Source: an uncultured bacterium (GTDB lineage: Bacteria; Actinomycetota; Coriobacteriia; Coriobacteriales; Coriobacteriaceae). Taken from it: DNA of 38,608 nt. Position 1 is the first letter of the stretch; each line of letters starts with the position of its first letter. The stretch lies in contig CATWBO010000024.1 in the NCBI GenBank assembly GCA_958349055.1, positions 1 through 38,608 on the forward strand, read 5' to 3'. A program made the translations under genes and the position numbers. Shown one piece after another: positions 25,264 to 32,788 of this stretch. The notes beneath the pieces were generated by a model that did no database searches, was not told the origin of the DNA, and worked only from the letters and a program-made list of their open reading frames with translations.

Positions 25264-25411
25264 GTTACGCGGTTTTACCAAACCGCGTAACGGCTCGACG
25301 CTGCAAACGCCCCTAAGCGGCAATCTGACGTTCAATCGTCGGTCGCGTACCAAAGTACGCTTCCCTCCTCTTTCACGTCACCTTGCTCGCTTAGGGGCGT
25401 TTTCGCTGACT
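25264..25411. repeat. Long structured intergenic element, copy 2
   Basis: The layout is the same as at 22214-22359. A first hairpin with a TACC loop (25264-25291) is followed by outer arms AAACGCCCCTAAGCG (25305-25319) and CGCTTAGGGGCGTTT (25388-25402), pairing perfectly. The core CAATCTGACGTTCAAT (25321-25336) pairs with TTTCACGTCACCTTG (25371-25385). The apical hairpin is GCGTAC-CAAA-GTACGC (25345-25360). C/G in the core of copy 1 is A/T here, so pairing is kept. Confidence 0.8.
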
Positions 25412-25447
25412 TATGCTCAACCGGCGACGTTTCCGCGCTTATCAAGA

Positions 25448-25503
25448 TAGTCGTTGGGGACGTTCTTAAACGACTAGTCATTCAAGAACGTCCCCAACGA
25501 CTA
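25448..25503. repeat. Perfect 20-bp inverted repeat
   Basis: Arms 25448-25467 (starts TAGTCGTTGGGGACG) and 25484-25503 are exact complements around a 16-base loop that itself contains CGACTAGTC. With the element at 25264-25411 it fills most of the gap before recQ. No gene is visible in 25264-25593. Confidence 0.88.
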
Positions 25504-25556
25504 CCCGCAGAATGAGCGTGGCCGGCAGCCGTGCGGTACCGGTCCGCGTGGCGGCG

Positions 25557-25562
25557 TATAAT
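25557..25562 (+). promoter_or_regulatory. Probable -10 box of the recQ transcript
   Basis: TATAAT at 25557-25562 is 32 bases before the recQ start codon. No good -35 box is seen 17 bases upstream. Confidence 0.45.
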
Positions 25563-25593
25563 CGGCGGCAGATGATTTGGACGTTAGGAAACC

Positions 25594-27576
25594 ATGACCG
25601 ATAGCATGCAGCAGATGGCGCTCGACACGCTCGGCGCCTATTTTGGCTACACCTCGTTTCGCCCGGGGCAGGACCGCATGGTCGATGCGATCCTTGCCGG
25701 TCGCGATGCGCTGGGCGTTATGCCCACAGGCGCCGGCAAGTCCATTTGCTACCAGGTGCCCGCGCTCATGCTGCCCGGCATTACCTTTGTGGTGAGTCCG
25801 CTGCTGTCGCTTATGGAGGACCAGACCCGTGCGTTGCTCGCGGCGGGCGCACGACCCAGCTATCTCAACTCCAGCCTTACTCCGGCCCAGCAAAACACCG
25901 TGCTCAAGCGGGCGCGCGAGGGTCGCTACCAGCTTATGTATGTGGCACCCGAGCGCCTGCTCGAGCCGCGCTTTCTGGCCTTTGCGCAGGAAGCTGCGGT
26001 CGAAGGCGGCATTGGCGTGCCGCTCGTGGCCATTGACGAGGCCCACTGCGTGAGCCAGTGGGGCCAGGATTTCCGCCCCGCCTACCTGCAGATTCGCGAG
26101 TTTATCGATTCGCTGCCGCAGCGCCCCATCGTGGCGGCCTTTACCGCTACGGCGACTGAGCGCGTGCGTGCGGACATTCAGCAGATGCTCGGCCTGCAAA
26201 ACCCCGCGACGGTAGTGACGGGCTTCGATCGCAAGAACCTCTACTTTGGCTGCGAGGAGATGGGCGACAAGGCCAAGACCGCCTGGGTGCGCGACTATGT
26301 GATCGCGCATTCGGGCGAGAGCGGCATCGTGTATTGCTCGACCCGCAAGACGGTCGATGCGCTGGCAGGCGAGCTTGCCGAGGCGCTGGGCCCCAGCGGC
26401 ATTCGCGTTGGCCGCTACCATGCCGGCATGGGCAACGACGCCCGCCGTCAAAGCCAGCGCGCCTTTATCGACGACGATATTCAGGTGATGGTTGCCACCA
26501 ACGCCTTTGGCATGGGCATCGACAAGCCCAACGTGCGCTACGTGATTCACAACAACGTGCCCGAGAGCATCGAGGCGTACTACCAAGAGGCGGGACGCGC
26601 CGGCCGCGATGGCGATCCGGCAAGCTGCCACCTGCTGTGGAACGGCAACGATTTCCGTATGCGCCGCTTTTTGATCGACCGCGGCGATGCTGCCGACGAG
26701 GCGCTCGACGACGAACAGCGCGCGTGGGCGCTCCAGAACCGTTACCGCCTGCTCAGCCAGATGGAGGGCTATTGCAATACCACCGGCTGCCTGCGCGAAT
26801 ACATGCTGCGCTACTTTGGCGACGAGGCCGCGGCCGAGCATGCTGCCGCGGCTGGTTCGGGCGCCGCCGCCACGGACGAGGCCGAGGGCTGCGGCAACTG
26901 CAGCAACTGCCTCACGCAGTTCGAGGTCGAGGACGTCACCGATATGGCCCGCGCCGCCGTGCGCTACGTCGCCACGCGCCCCATGCGCTTTGGCAAGTCG
27001 CTCATCGCCGACGTGCTCCACGGCGGCAACACCGAGCGCATTCGCCAGATGCATCTGGACGAGGACCGCGGCTACGGTGAGCTGTCGAGCGAATCGGTCG
27101 GGCGTATCAAGGACATCATCGGCCAGCTGTGCGGCCGCGGTTATTTGGCCACCTCGCAGGGGCAGTACCCGGTCGTGGGACTCGGTCCGCGCGCCGGCGA
27201 GGTCGAGGACGAGGCGTTCGCCTTTACCGTTAAGCGTCGCGCGTCCAAGCGCAAGGCCTCGGCCCGCGCCCGCCGTGCGGTGGATCTGCTGCGCGAGGAG
27301 GCCGAGATGGATCAGCGCCCGCGCGTGGGCGACGATGCCGAGCTGTTCGAGCGCCTGCGCGCCCTGCGCAAGGAGATTTCGACCGAGCTGGAGATGGCGC
27401 CGTACATGGTCTTCTCCGACAAGGCCCTGCGCGGCCTGTGCCGCCTGCGCCCTCAGACGCGTGACGAGCTGATCCAGGTCAACGGCATTGGCGAGAAAAA
27501 GGCCGACGCCTTTGGCGAGCAGTTTATGGCGGCGATTGAAGAGTTTGAGTCCGAGCATGCGCGGGATGGAGCGTAA
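25594..27576 (+). CDS. recQ: ATP-dependent DNA helicase RecQ
   Basis: The 660-aa protein is a complete RecQ 3'-5' helicase, acting in recombination and repair of stalled forks. Motif 0 is SFRPGQDRMV, Walker A GVMPTGAGKS with K49, and the DEAH box 148-151 is followed by the aromatic loop HCVSQWGQDFRPAY. The second RecA lobe includes ATNAFGMGIDKPNVRYVIH and YYQEAGRAGRDGDP. The zinc site uses cysteines in YCNTTGC and GCGNCSNC (about 394-440). A winged helix follows, and an HRDC domain closes the protein (about 580-655). The ATG has AGGAAA upstream. The stop codon is 2 bases before the next GntR start, so the two genes are co-transcribed. Confidence 0.97.
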   Translation: MTDSMQQMALDTLGAYFGYTSFRPGQDRMVDAILAGRDALGVMPTGAGKSICYQVPALMLPGITFVVSPLLSLMEDQTRALLAAGARPSYLNSSLTPAQQNTVLKRAREGRYQLMYVAPERLLEPRFLAFAQEAAVEGGIGVPLVAIDEAHCVSQWGQDFRPAYLQIREFIDSLPQRPIVAAFTATATERVRADIQQMLGLQNPATVVTGFDRKNLYFGCEEMGDKAKTAWVRDYVIAHSGESGIVYCSTRKTVDALAGELAEALGPSGIRVGRYHAGMGNDARRQSQRAFIDDDIQVMVATNAFGMGIDKPNVRYVIHNNVPESIEAYYQEAGRAGRDGDPASCHLLWNGNDFRMRRFLIDRGDAADEALDDEQRAWALQNRYRLLSQMEGYCNTTGCLREYMLRYFGDEAAAEHAAAAGSGAAATDEAEGCGNCSNCLTQFEVEDVTDMARAAVRYVATRPMRFGKSLIADVLHGGNTERIRQMHLDEDRGYGELSSESVGRIKDIIGQLCGRGYLATSQGQYPVVGLGPRAGEVEDEAFAFTVKRRASKRKASARARRAVDLLREEAEMDQRPRVGDDAELFERLRALRKEISTELEMAPYMVFSDKALRGLCRLRPQTRDELIQVNGIGEKKADAFGEQFMAAIEEFESEHARDGA

Positions 27577-27578
27577 CG

Positions 27579-28343
27579 ATGGTAGCCGATAGCAAGACCG
27601 AACGTTCCGAGCGCGCCGAGGTGCCCGCCGTGCCGCTGTACCAGCAGGTTATGGACGACCTGAAGGGCGAAATCGCGCGCGGCGTGTACGTAGCCGGCTC
27701 GCGCATTCCTTCCGAGATGGAGCTCGCGAAGTCCTATGGCGTGGGACGCATCACCGTGCGTCGCGCCATCGAGGAGCTGTCGCGTGCGGGGTATCTCAAC
27801 CGCCAGCAGGGGAGGGGCACCTTTGTGTGTGCTCCCAAGCTCAAGCGCAAGATTCGCCAGAAGGGCGACGTCCAGAGCTTCACCGAGGGTTGTGCCGCCA
27901 ACGACATGGTGGCCGGAGCACGCCTGGTATCGCGCACGGTGGTTGCGGCGACGCACGAGGATGCGGCGTTCTTTGGCGTGGAGCCCGGCTGCGAGCTTAT
28001 CGTGGTCGAGCGCGTGCGCACGGCAGATGGCGTGCCAGTCATGCTTGAGAACAACGCCTTTGTGCTGGCTGACCATCCCTATCTGCAGACGCTTGCCGAC
28101 GAGGACCTCACCGATAACTCGATCTTTGCGCTCGTTGCCGAGCATTCGGGTCGCGCGCCGCTCAAGTCCGACCCTTGTACCGTGGAGATTGCGCTTGCCG
28201 ACGCTCAGACAGCCCCGCTGCTGGAGGTGCCGGTCGGCGAGCCGCTCTTCTATATGGAGGCGTACTTTACCGATGCGGACGATCGGCCCTTGCTGCTCGG
28301 GCGTCAAAAGATCGTGGGCTCGCGCTACGTGTTCGACATTTAA
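27579..28343 (+). CDS. GntR/HutC-family repressor with UTRA domain (regulator C)
   Basis: The 254-aa protein starts with an 18-residue charged tail. A GntR winged helix follows (about 19-90) with recognition helix VGRITVRRAIEEL and wing GRGTFVC. The UTRA domain (about 105-252) includes VMLENNAFVLADHPYL and LLGRQKIVGSRYVF. It begins only 2 bases after recQ and uses a ribosome binding site inside the recQ end (GGATGGAG), a sign of translational coupling. Downstream, the promoter of the SIS3 gene carries two copies of TAGRACAACRTAGAAC, so this repressor probably controls SIS3. The effector is likely a sugar-amine phosphate, by analogy with FrlR-type UTRA regulators next to deglycase genes. Confidence 0.93.
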   Translation: MVADSKTERSERAEVPAVPLYQQVMDDLKGEIARGVYVAGSRIPSEMELAKSYGVGRITVRRAIEELSRAGYLNRQQGRGTFVCAPKLKRKIRQKGDVQSFTEGCAANDMVAGARLVSRTVVAATHEDAAFFGVEPGCELIVVERVRTADGVPVMLENNAFVLADHPYLQTLADEDLTDNSIFALVAEHSGRAPLKSDPCTVEIALADAQTAPLLEVPVGEPLFYMEAYFTDADDRPLLLGRQKIVGSRYVFDI

Positions 28344-28353
28344 CATCCATAGA

Positions 28354-28370
28354 TAGAACAACGTAGAACA
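28354..28370. promoter_or_regulatory. Putative operator for regulator C, site 1
   Basis: TAGAACAACGTAGAACA matches site 2 at 28416-28432 in 14 of 17 bases. It lies 10 bases after the GntR stop codon. Each copy also holds two TAGRAC-like halves 11 bases apart. Confidence 0.62.
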
Positions 28371-28386
28371 AATTTACCGAGATGAC

Positions 28387-28415
28387 TTCACGGGTGTTGT
28401 TGCACGTGTTATAAA
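28387..28415 (+). promoter_or_regulatory. Candidate promoter of SIS3
   Basis: TTCACG at 28387-28392 and TATAAA at 28410-28415 are separated by 17 bases. Operator site 2 begins at the next base, so a bound repressor would cover the transcription start. Confidence 0.45.
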
Positions 28416-28432
28416 TAGGACAACATAGAACG
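28416..28432. promoter_or_regulatory. Putative operator for regulator C, site 2
   Basis: TAGGACAACATAGAACG differs from site 1 at three positions and lies 56 bases before the SIS3 start codon. Confidence 0.62.
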
Positions 28433-28487
28433 ACCGCAGGTACGAGCAACCGTCGCCAAAAGCCGCCACACAAGGAGGAGCATCAGC

Positions 28488-29456
28488 ATGAACGCACATG
28501 ATCTGATTCAGGAAATTATCGAGCGCAAGGGCAAGGTCGAGAACGTCTTTTGGATCGCCTGCGGCGGTTCGATGATCGACCTCATGCCGGCTAACGAACT
28601 GCTCAAGCGCGAGGCCACCACGTTTACCTCGACGGTCTACACGGCGCGCGAGTTTTGCCTGATGGCCCCCAAGAGCCTAGGGCCGAAGTCGCTCGTCGTC
28701 GCCTGCAGCCACAGCGGTAACACGCAGGAGGTTGTCGACGGTTGCGAGATGGCGCTGGCTGCCGGAGCCAAGGTCGTTGCCCTCACCGACTGCGAGGGCT
28801 CCAAGATCGACAACGGCAAGTGGACCACCTGGGTCTACCCCTGGGGCGAGGGCGTGCCGCAGGCCGAGGTCCCGCAGGGTATCGGCGCTCTGATCGCCGC
28901 CGAGCTGCTCGACCAGCAGGGGGGTTACGAGGCGCTTGCTGACATGTACGCCGGCCTTAAGCAGATGGATGCACTGCTGCCCGCTGCCCGCGAGAAGGTC
29001 AATGCCGAGCTGGGCGATCGCTTTGCCGAGCTCTGCCAGCAGCACGAGTTCTTCTACATTCTGGGATCCGGCCCCAACTTTAGCCAGACCTACGCCATGG
29101 CCATCTGCTCGCTCATGGAGATGCAGTGGCAGCACTGCTGCTATATCCACTCCGGCGAGTACTTCCACGGCCCGTTCGAGGCCACCGAGCCCGGCGTGTT
29201 CTACTTTGTGCAGCTTGGCGCCGGCGAGTGCCGCCCCATGGAGGAGCGCGCTCTTGCGTTCCTCAACACGCACACCGATACGGTCATGGTGCTCGACGCG
29301 CTTGAGTACGGCGTGGGCGACGTGCCTGCCAGCGTGCGTTCGTACCTGGAGCCGATCTTCTTTTACAACATGAGCTGCGAGCTGCGCGCAGCCCGCGGTA
29401 AGGTTTTCGACCACAGCCCCGAGGTTCGTCGCTATATGGGCATCGAGCAGTACTAA
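28488..29456 (+). CDS. SIS-domain deglycase, FrlB-like (SIS3)
   Basis: The 322-aa protein is the most canonical FrlB-like protein of the three. The first SIS domain has FWIACGGSMIDLMPANELL (21-39), the acceptor strand STVYTAREF, and a textbook phosphate loop SHSGNTQE (74-81). The second has SGEYFHGPFE (222-231) with E224 and H227. It ends with EVRRYMGIEQY. FrlB cleaves fructoselysine 6-phosphate to lysine and glucose 6-phosphate. No kinase of the FrlD type is nearby, so the substrate would have to be phosphorylated on entry by a PTS. AAGGAGGAG at 28472-28480 gives a strong start. It follows regulator C and is convergent with the dehydrogenase gene at 29590. Confidence 0.91.
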   Translation: MNAHDLIQEIIERKGKVENVFWIACGGSMIDLMPANELLKREATTFTSTVYTAREFCLMAPKSLGPKSLVVACSHSGNTQEVVDGCEMALAAGAKVVALTDCEGSKIDNGKWTTWVYPWGEGVPQAEVPQGIGALIAAELLDQQGGYEALADMYAGLKQMDALLPAAREKVNAELGDRFAELCQQHEFFYILGSGPNFSQTYAMAICSLMEMQWQHCCYIHSGEYFHGPFEATEPGVFYFVQLGAGECRPMEERALAFLNTHTDTVMVLDALEYGVGDVPASVRSYLEPIFFYNMSCELRAARGKVFDHSPEVRRYMGIEQY

Positions 29457-29504
29457 GTAACGGGAAAACCATTCACCTTCGATTCGCAAGGGCGCTGCAT
29501 GAGT

Positions 29505-29544
29505 CAAAAAACGGGCCGTACCGGGGATTTCCGGCGTGGCCCGT
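29505..29544 (-). terminator. Intrinsic terminator of the dehydrogenase gene
   Basis: On the minus strand, ACGGGCC-type arms (29511-29524 with 29531-29544) form an interrupted stem of about 11 bp, followed by six Ts (A run at 29505-29510 on the plus strand). It may also stop SIS3 transcripts from the other side. Confidence 0.78.
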
Positions 29545-29589
29545 CCTACGTTGCGTCTGTATGTGCGAAGTGTCGCGTCAACCGGTGGC

Positions 29590-30567
29590 CTACTTGGCGG
29601 CGTAGGCCTCGGCGTCCCACCAGTCGAGCTGGGCGATGTTGTCGCGGATGTGCTGGCAGCTCTTGTGGAAGCCCTCGAGCTCGTATTCGGACAGGTCCAG
29701 CGTGTAGACCTCCTCGACGCCCTCGGCACCAATCACGCACGGCAGGGAGGTAAAGATGCCCTCCTCTCCATATTGGCCGGTCATGAGCGTAGAGGCCGAA
29801 AGCACGGCGTGCTCGTTGTGCAGCACGGCAGCGCAGACGCGCGCGGCGGAGTTGGCGACGGCGTACTCGGTGCACTGCTTGCCGGCGTAGGTCACATAGC
29901 CGCCCTTGCGCGCGAGCTCCTCGACCTCCATGTGGTCGAAGGCGTACTTGTCGGGGTTCTCGGCCTGAAGCTCGTTGAGGCTCTTACCGGCGATAGTTGC
30001 TGCCTTAAAGGCGGCAAGCTGGCTAAAGCCGTGCTCGCCGATCATGTAGGCGTCGACGGACTTGGGCGAGATGCCGATCTTCTTGGAGATCTCGGTGCGC
30101 AGGCGGGCGGAATCCAGACCGCAGCCCGAGCCGATGATCTTTTTGGGATCGTAGCCGGTCAGATGCCACAGCTCGGTGCACACGACGTCGCAGGGGTTGG
30201 AGATGGAGACGAAGATGCCGTCGAAGCCGGCGTCGACGATGCGCTTGGCAAAGGAGCGGGCGGCGTCGGTGGTAAAGAACAGCTCGCCGTCGCGGCTGCC
30301 GGCGGCCAGCGCGACCTTACCGGCGGCGTTGACGATGACGTCGCAGCAGGCAAGCTCCTCGTAGTGGTCGTAGCAGTTGACGATCTTGGTGTTGTACGGG
30401 ACAAACGAAAGGGAGTCGCGCAGGTCCTGGACCTCGGACGTCACCTTGGCCTCGTTGATATCGCACAGGTACAGCTCATCGGCAATGCCCTGCATGAGCA
30501 GGCTGTTGGCGACATGTGCTCCTACGTGGCCCTGGCCGACCACACCGATCTTACGCGTCTGGTACAT
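29590..30567 (-). CDS. L-lactate/L-2-hydroxyacid dehydrogenase family protein
   Basis: The 325-aa protein is in the NAD-dependent LDH/MDH family. The Rossmann motif GVVGQGHVGAHVA is at 8-20. The catalytic pair is D152 (LDSARLR) and H179 (GEHGFSQL), and R155 would bind the substrate carboxylate. The mobile loop reads AAGSRDGELF around R92. This differs from the QKPGETR-type loop of classical L-LDH and resembles L-2-hydroxyisocaproate dehydrogenase, so a wider 2-oxoacid range is possible. In a fermenter it would regenerate NAD+. The frame stays open far upstream, but AAAGGA (30576-30581 on the plus strand) and the family N-terminus place the start at 30567. Confidence 0.9.
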   Translation of the reverse strand: MYQTRKIGVVGQGHVGAHVANSLLMQGIADELYLCDINEAKVTSEVQDLRDSLSFVPYNTKIVNCYDHYEELACCDVIVNAAGKVALAAGSRDGELFFTTDAARSFAKRIVDAGFDGIFVSISNPCDVVCTELWHLTGYDPKKIIGSGCGLDSARLRTEISKKIGISPKSVDAYMIGEHGFSQLAAFKAATIAGKSLNELQAENPDKYAFDHMEVEELARKGGYVTYAGKQCTEYAVANSAARVCAAVLHNEHAVLSASTLMTGQYGEEGIFTSLPCVIGAEGVEEVYTLDLSEYELEGFHKSCQHIRDNIAQLDWWDAEAYAAK

Positions 30568-30646
30568 ATATGTATCCTTTCGGCCGAGTTTTTCGCGTCG
30601 AACCATTGTAGCGTCCTGTTGCCACTTTGCTAGGCTAAAGCGCCGC

Positions 30647-30679
30647 AGATTTTTGGGACATGCCTTAATCTCTACTTTT
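30647..30679. repeat. Degenerate copy of the 33312-33350 hairpin repeat
   Basis: AGATTTTTGGGACATGCCT at 30647-30665 is the reverse complement of the centre of the 33312-33350 element. The flanking arms are decayed (TCTACTTTT only), so no strong hairpin forms. It lies in the gap before metA; the rest of 30568-30778 shows no riboswitch I can support. Confidence 0.65.
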
Positions 30680-30778
30680 GGAGTGATTTGGGCCGCTGAC
30701 GGCATCGCTGGGCGATGTGCTCGCGCGGATGGGGCCGCTCGTTGTACCATAGCTGCAACTGACTCGTAAGGAGCATCC

Positions 30779-31705
30779 ATGCCCATTCGCATTCCCGACG
30801 CCCTCCCTGCCGCCGCGCAGCTCGAGAGCGAGAACATCTTTGTCATGACCGAGTACCGCGCGCTGCACCAGGACATCCGTCCGCTGCGCGTGCTCATCCT
30901 CAACCTCATGCCCACCAAAATTGCCACCGAGACGCAGATCATGCGCAAGCTCTCCAACACGCCGCTGCAGGTGGAGGTGGACCTGCTGCGCACCAAGACG
31001 CACGAGGCCACGCACGTGAGCGCCGGTCACCTGGAGACGTTCTACCGCACGTTCGACGACATCCGCGACATCCACTACGACGGCCTGATTATCACGGGCG
31101 CGCCCGTGGAGCAGATGCCGTTCGAGGAGGTCGACTACTGGCCCGAGCTCTGCCAGATCATGGACTGGTCCACCACGCATGTGCACTCCACGCTGCACAT
31201 TTGCTGGGGCGCGCAAGCTGGCCTGTATCACCATTACGGCATTCAGAAGTACGATCTACCGGCCAAGGCAAGTGGCGTGTTCGAGCATTATTTGGTGAAG
31301 CCGCAAAGCCCGCTGGTCCGCGGCTTCGACGACCGCTTCTATGCCGTGCATTCGCGCAACACCGACGTGCGCCGCGAGGACGTGGAGGCCGAGCCGCAGC
31401 TTGAGGTCGTGGCCGTATCCGACGAGGTAGGCCTATACATCGTCAAGTCGACCGACAGCCGCCGTTTCTTTGTCTTTGGCCATCCCGAGTACGATACCGA
31501 CACGTTGCGCCTGGAGTACGAGCGCGACGTGAAGCGCGGCCTCAACCCTCAGGTGCCGGCGCATTACTTCCCGGGTGACGACCCCACCGCCGAGCCGCGT
31601 AACGTCTGGCGCAGCCAGGCTCAGCTGCTCTACACCAACTGGCTCAACTACTACGTCTACCAGACCACGCCCTACGACCTGGCCCGCGCCGGCGAAGAGC
31701 ACTAG
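30779..31705 (+). CDS. metA: Homoserine O-acyltransferase MetA, predicted acetyl type
   Basis: The 308-aa protein is MetA, which acylates homoserine at the first committed step of methionine synthesis in the cytoplasm. The nucleophile C142 lies in HICWGAQAGLYHHYG. The region GAPVEQMPFEEVDYW carries E111. In characterised MetA proteins a glutamate at 111 goes with acetyl-CoA use and a glycine with succinyl-CoA, so O-acetylhomoserine is the predicted product. FGHPEYDTDTL holds the family His and Glu. AAGGAG at 30769-30774 sets the start. No other methionine gene is next to it. The gene is divergent from the dehydrogenase gene and followed by a convergent folate gene. Confidence 0.96.
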   Translation: MPIRIPDALPAAAQLESENIFVMTEYRALHQDIRPLRVLILNLMPTKIATETQIMRKLSNTPLQVEVDLLRTKTHEATHVSAGHLETFYRTFDDIRDIHYDGLIITGAPVEQMPFEEVDYWPELCQIMDWSTTHVHSTLHICWGAQAGLYHHYGIQKYDLPAKASGVFEHYLVKPQSPLVRGFDDRFYAVHSRNTDVRREDVEAEPQLEVVAVSDEVGLYIVKSTDSRRFFVFGHPEYDTDTLRLEYERDVKRGLNPQVPAHYFPGDDPTAEPRNVWRSQAQLLYTNWLNYYVYQTTPYDLARAGEEH

Positions 31706-31728
31706 GCCGTCAGGAGGTGCGCCAGCCG

Positions 31729-32325
31729 TTAGGCGCTGATGATGTGGGGTAGCGGCAGGTCGTGGGCGTCGGTGGGGACGTGGTCGACACGCTGCTCGTC
31801 AAAGGCGATGCCGATGATTTGGCATGCGGGTGAGAGCATGGGCAGGTAGCGGTCATAGCAGCCGCCGCCGTAGCCCAGGCGCGCGCCGGCGCGGTCGAAG
31901 GCTACGAGTGGCATGATAATCATGTCGAGAGCCTCGGCAGGCACGATAGGGAAGCGGCCGCTGTCGATGTCCGTGGCCGCGAAGGTCCGCGTGGGGTGGG
32001 CGATAAACGGCGCCGCGGACGCATCGCTGACGGCAACTGCCCGCATGCACATGCGCTGGCCACAAGCTGCGGTGTCTGTTGCCGAGAGCATGCACGGATA
32101 GGCCACGCGCCAGCCACGTTTGGCGGCAGCTGCGGCAAACGCGGCTGAGTCGACTTCGGAACCCATCGCGGCATAGACGGCAACGGTGTGCGGCGCCGCG
32201 GCATCCAAGCGGCCCAGCAGCTCAACCAGTCGCGCACAGATATCAGCAGACTTCGCCGCCCGCAAGTCCAAATCAAGAGCATCACGCCGAGCAATCACCG
32301 CCCGCCGCAACTCAGCCTTGTCCAT
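31729..32325 (-). CDS. 5-formyltetrahydrofolate cyclo-ligase family protein
   Basis: The 198-aa protein matches 5-formyl-THF cyclo-ligase (methenyl-THF synthetase), which uses ATP to turn 5-formyl-THF into 5,10-methenyl-THF. The signature P-L-V-A-F-D-x-x-G-x-R-L-G-Y-G-G-G-x-Y-D-R-Y-L is complete near 150-172. The N-terminal MDKAELRRAVIARRDAL supplies the basic ATP-site helix. The start is set at 32325, where GAGGAAG lies just upstream on the minus strand; an earlier in-frame ATG at 32352 lies inside a repeat and is not used. The gene ends 23 bases from metA in convergent orientation. Confidence 0.92.
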   Translation of the reverse strand: MDKAELRRAVIARRDALDLDLRAAKSADICARLVELLGRLDAAAPHTVAVYAAMGSEVDSAAFAAAAAKRGWRVAYPCMLSATDTAACGQRMCMRAVAVSDASAAPFIAHPTRTFAATDIDSGRFPIVPAEALDMIIMPLVAFDRAGARLGYGGGCYDRYLPMLSPACQIIGIAFDEQRVDHVPTDAHDLPLPHIISA

Positions 32326-32338
32326 CCCGGCTTCCTCT

Positions 32339-32379
32339 CCCAAACCTACCAAAAAGGGACAGGTTTATTTTGGCAGGTT
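32339..32379. repeat. 41-bp intergenic repeat, copy 2
   Basis: It is identical to 14968-15008 except AAA for TTT in the centre. It lies 14 bases upstream of the folate gene start codon, overlapping the likely promoter or leader region of that gene. Confidence 0.88.
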
Positions 32380-32397
32380 TTATCTGGGCAAACAGCG

Positions 32398-32440
32398 AAA
32401 ACCACCGCGAAGGGAACACAGGCACCCTCGTGGTGGTTTT
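32398..32440. repeat. CCACC-type hairpin, terminator-like on both strands
   Basis: AAAACCACCGCGAAGGG pairs with CCCTCGTGGTGGTTTT (one bulge), flanked by A and T runs. It is 19 bases past the hicB stop codon and so a likely hicAB terminator. A relative lies at 33145-33180; both contain AGGCACC in the loop. Confidence 0.75.
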
Positions 32441-32458
32441 GATGGCGACTCGTCTCTA

Positions 32459-32788
32459 TTACAACGCCGCGGCGATTGCTTCGGCCACAAATTTGTTAAG
32501 CGATTCACCCTTCTTTGCCGCCGCCAGTGCTGCCTGCTTGTGAAGCTCGGAGCCTGTTCTCACATTGAATGAGCCCTTAAAAGCCCGCTCTGGTTCCTTG
32601 CCCTTTTCGGCACAAAACTCAAGGTAATCGTCGACGGCGTCGTGGAAGCATCGCTCCACTTCTTCAACCGTGGAGCCTTCAAATACAATTGCGTCCCTAA
32701 TGCCGGCGACCATACCTGTCAGCACGTGCTGTTCGGCATCGAACTCGACCGGGGCGAAATAACCCTTGTAAGCCAAAACGTTACTCAT
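32459..32788 (-). CDS. hicB: HicB-family antitoxin
   Basis: The 109-aa protein has the HicB layout. A partial RNase H-like domain (about 5-60, KGYFAPVEFDAEQHVLTGMVAGI, then STVEEVERCFHDAVDDYLEFC) is followed by a C-terminal ribbon-helix-helix region (about 73-107, GSFNVRTGSELHKQAALAAA). It would neutralise HicA and bind the operator. GGAGG at 32794-32798 on the plus-strand scale selects the start at 32788; an earlier ATG at 32803 is less well placed. It overlaps the end of hicA by 8 bases, typical of translational coupling in the hicA-hicB order. Confidence 0.9.
   Translation of the reverse strand: MSNVLAYKGYFAPVEFDAEQHVLTGMVAGIRDAIVFEGSTVEEVERCFHDAVDDYLEFCAEKGKEPERAFKGSFNVRTGSELHKQAALAAAKKGESLNKFVAEAIAAAL

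Noticed and set aside
22209..25503. Insertion sequence remnant between the PTS operon and recQ
   Set aside because: The palindromes lack any transposase fragment, and the genes between them are intact; they are better described as dispersed structured repeats.
15935..29456. The SIS proteins as glucosamine-6-phosphate synthases (GlmS)
   Set aside because: They are 322-330 residues long, lack an N-terminal glutaminase domain and its catalytic cysteine, and carry FrlB-like GEYFHGPFE and RRYM ends.
30568..30778. Possible SAM or other riboswitch before metA
   Set aside because: I found no conserved riboswitch core or a terminator/antiterminator pair, only a decayed repeat at 30647-30679.
30568..31011. 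Upstream extension of the dehydrogenase frame over the metA start
   Set aside because: The family N-terminus and a ribosome binding site place the start at 30567; the extension would overlap metA on the other strand.
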